Assembly: GCA_023434855.1 (NCBI GenBank)
Contig: JAEYSJ010000177.1
Coordinates: 1-12,234 of the forward strand
Direction of reading: 5' to 3'
Source: Bacillota bacterium
GTDB lineage: Bacteria; Bacillota_C; Negativicutes; JAEYSJ01
DNA length: 12,234 bases
The notes under the pieces were generated by a model. That model had not been told where the DNA came from. It saw only the letters and a program-made list of their open reading frames with translations, and made no database searches. This document shows positions 11,974 through 12,234 of the stretch, in pieces; the first letter of the stretch is position 1; each line of letters opens with the position of its first letter. The position numbers and the translations under genes were made by a program.

Positions 11974-12234
11974 TTAACTAATCCAAGCAGCATTACCGTT
12001 CTTTATTGAAGGTATTTCATTAGTCCGCTCCGTGATATCGCGAAGGATGACCAGTACCTCTTTTTCCCCGGCATAGACGAGCCTTGCCTCCTGGCAACTC
12101 ATACTTTCACCCTGACGGACCGGAAATTGAAAAATCTGGCTGGTACCTTCAAGAAAGATCTTATTAATATGATCTTTCATCAGCATTACAACATCCGGCG
12201 GAAAAAAATCGGCTATATTTTTACCGATAAAATC
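11974..12234 (-). CDS. PAS-domain sensor protein, C-terminal part (runs off right edge)
   Basis: The frame is open from the right edge (86 residues visible) to a stop at 11974. The sequence Phe-Ile-Gly-Lys-Asn-Ile-Ala-Asp-Phe-Phe-Pro, then a Glu-Ala-Arg-Leu-Val-Tyr strand and Val-Leu-Val-Ile-Leu-Arg-Asp-Ile-Thr-Glu-Arg-Thr, is the second half of a PAS domain with the usual Asp-Ile-Thr-Glu-Arg end. In sensor kinases the phosphoacceptor domain follows directly, but here only about 16 unrelated residues remain before the stop. The gene is therefore either a kinase truncated after its PAS domain or a PAS-only protein. Its position just before a response regulator favours a truncated kinase. The N-terminus is outside the window. 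Confidence 0.75.
   Translation of the reverse strand, partial: DFIGKNIADFFPPDVVMLMKDHINKIFLEGTSQIFQFPVRQGESMSCQEARLVYAGEKEVLVILRDITERTNEIPSIKNGNAAWIS

Overview
The window looks like chromosome of a Firmicutes-type bacterium, perhaps one of the Negativicutes/Sporomusaceae. The signs are strong AGGAGG-like ribosome binding sites, a lipoprotein-type PhnD, intrinsic terminators, and an Escherichia-type SpeD beside small receiver-only regulators. The taxonomic guess is inference only. No tRNA, rRNA, CRISPR array, insertion sequence or integrase was seen.

Region 1 (1-4365, minus strand) is the promoter-proximal half of a phosphonate operon. In transcription order it holds a PhnF-like GntR/UTRA repressor, phnD (binding lipoprotein), phnC (ATPase), phnE (permease), phnG, phnH, and the first five codons of a probable phnI at the left edge. 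PhnCDE imports phosphonate, PhnG/H/I belong to the carbon-phosphorus lyase core, and the rest of the lyase should lie beyond the left edge. A perfect palindrome matching the HutC-type operator sits just before the repressor gene. A long hairpin lies in the leader, and a second hairpin separates phnD from phnC and may lower expression of the distal genes.

Region 2 (4366-6660, plus strand) holds two unrelated genes: an 80-residue cysteine-rich protein with a clear extended -10 promoter, and a 369-residue membrane protein. The latter has one N-terminal membrane segment, a soluble domain resembling the extracellular domain of pentameric ligand-gated ion channels, and four C-terminal membrane segments. 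Between them lie a very long terminator hairpin, a perfect 28-base AT-rich palindrome, and a promoter bracketed by a long inverted repeat.

Region 3 (6663-9124, minus strand) holds a NUDIX hydrolase, S-adenosylmethionine decarboxylase (speD, polyamine synthesis) and an RMD1/DUF155 family membrane-anchored protein. The speD promoter shares a 15-base block with the promoter of the channel-like gene, which suggests one common regulator.

Region 4 (9125-10555, minus strand) holds two small unrecognised genes, one of them almost entirely coiled coil, with a terminator and two doubtful plus-strand mini-ORFs.

Region 5 (10556-12234, minus strand) holds two receiver-only response regulators that are about 70 percent identical. 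Each follows the remains of a sensor: a histidine kinase reduced to a membrane segment joined out of frame to the end of its ATPase domain, and a PAS-domain protein that stops before any kinase domain. This looks like a duplicated sensor-regulator unit in decay.
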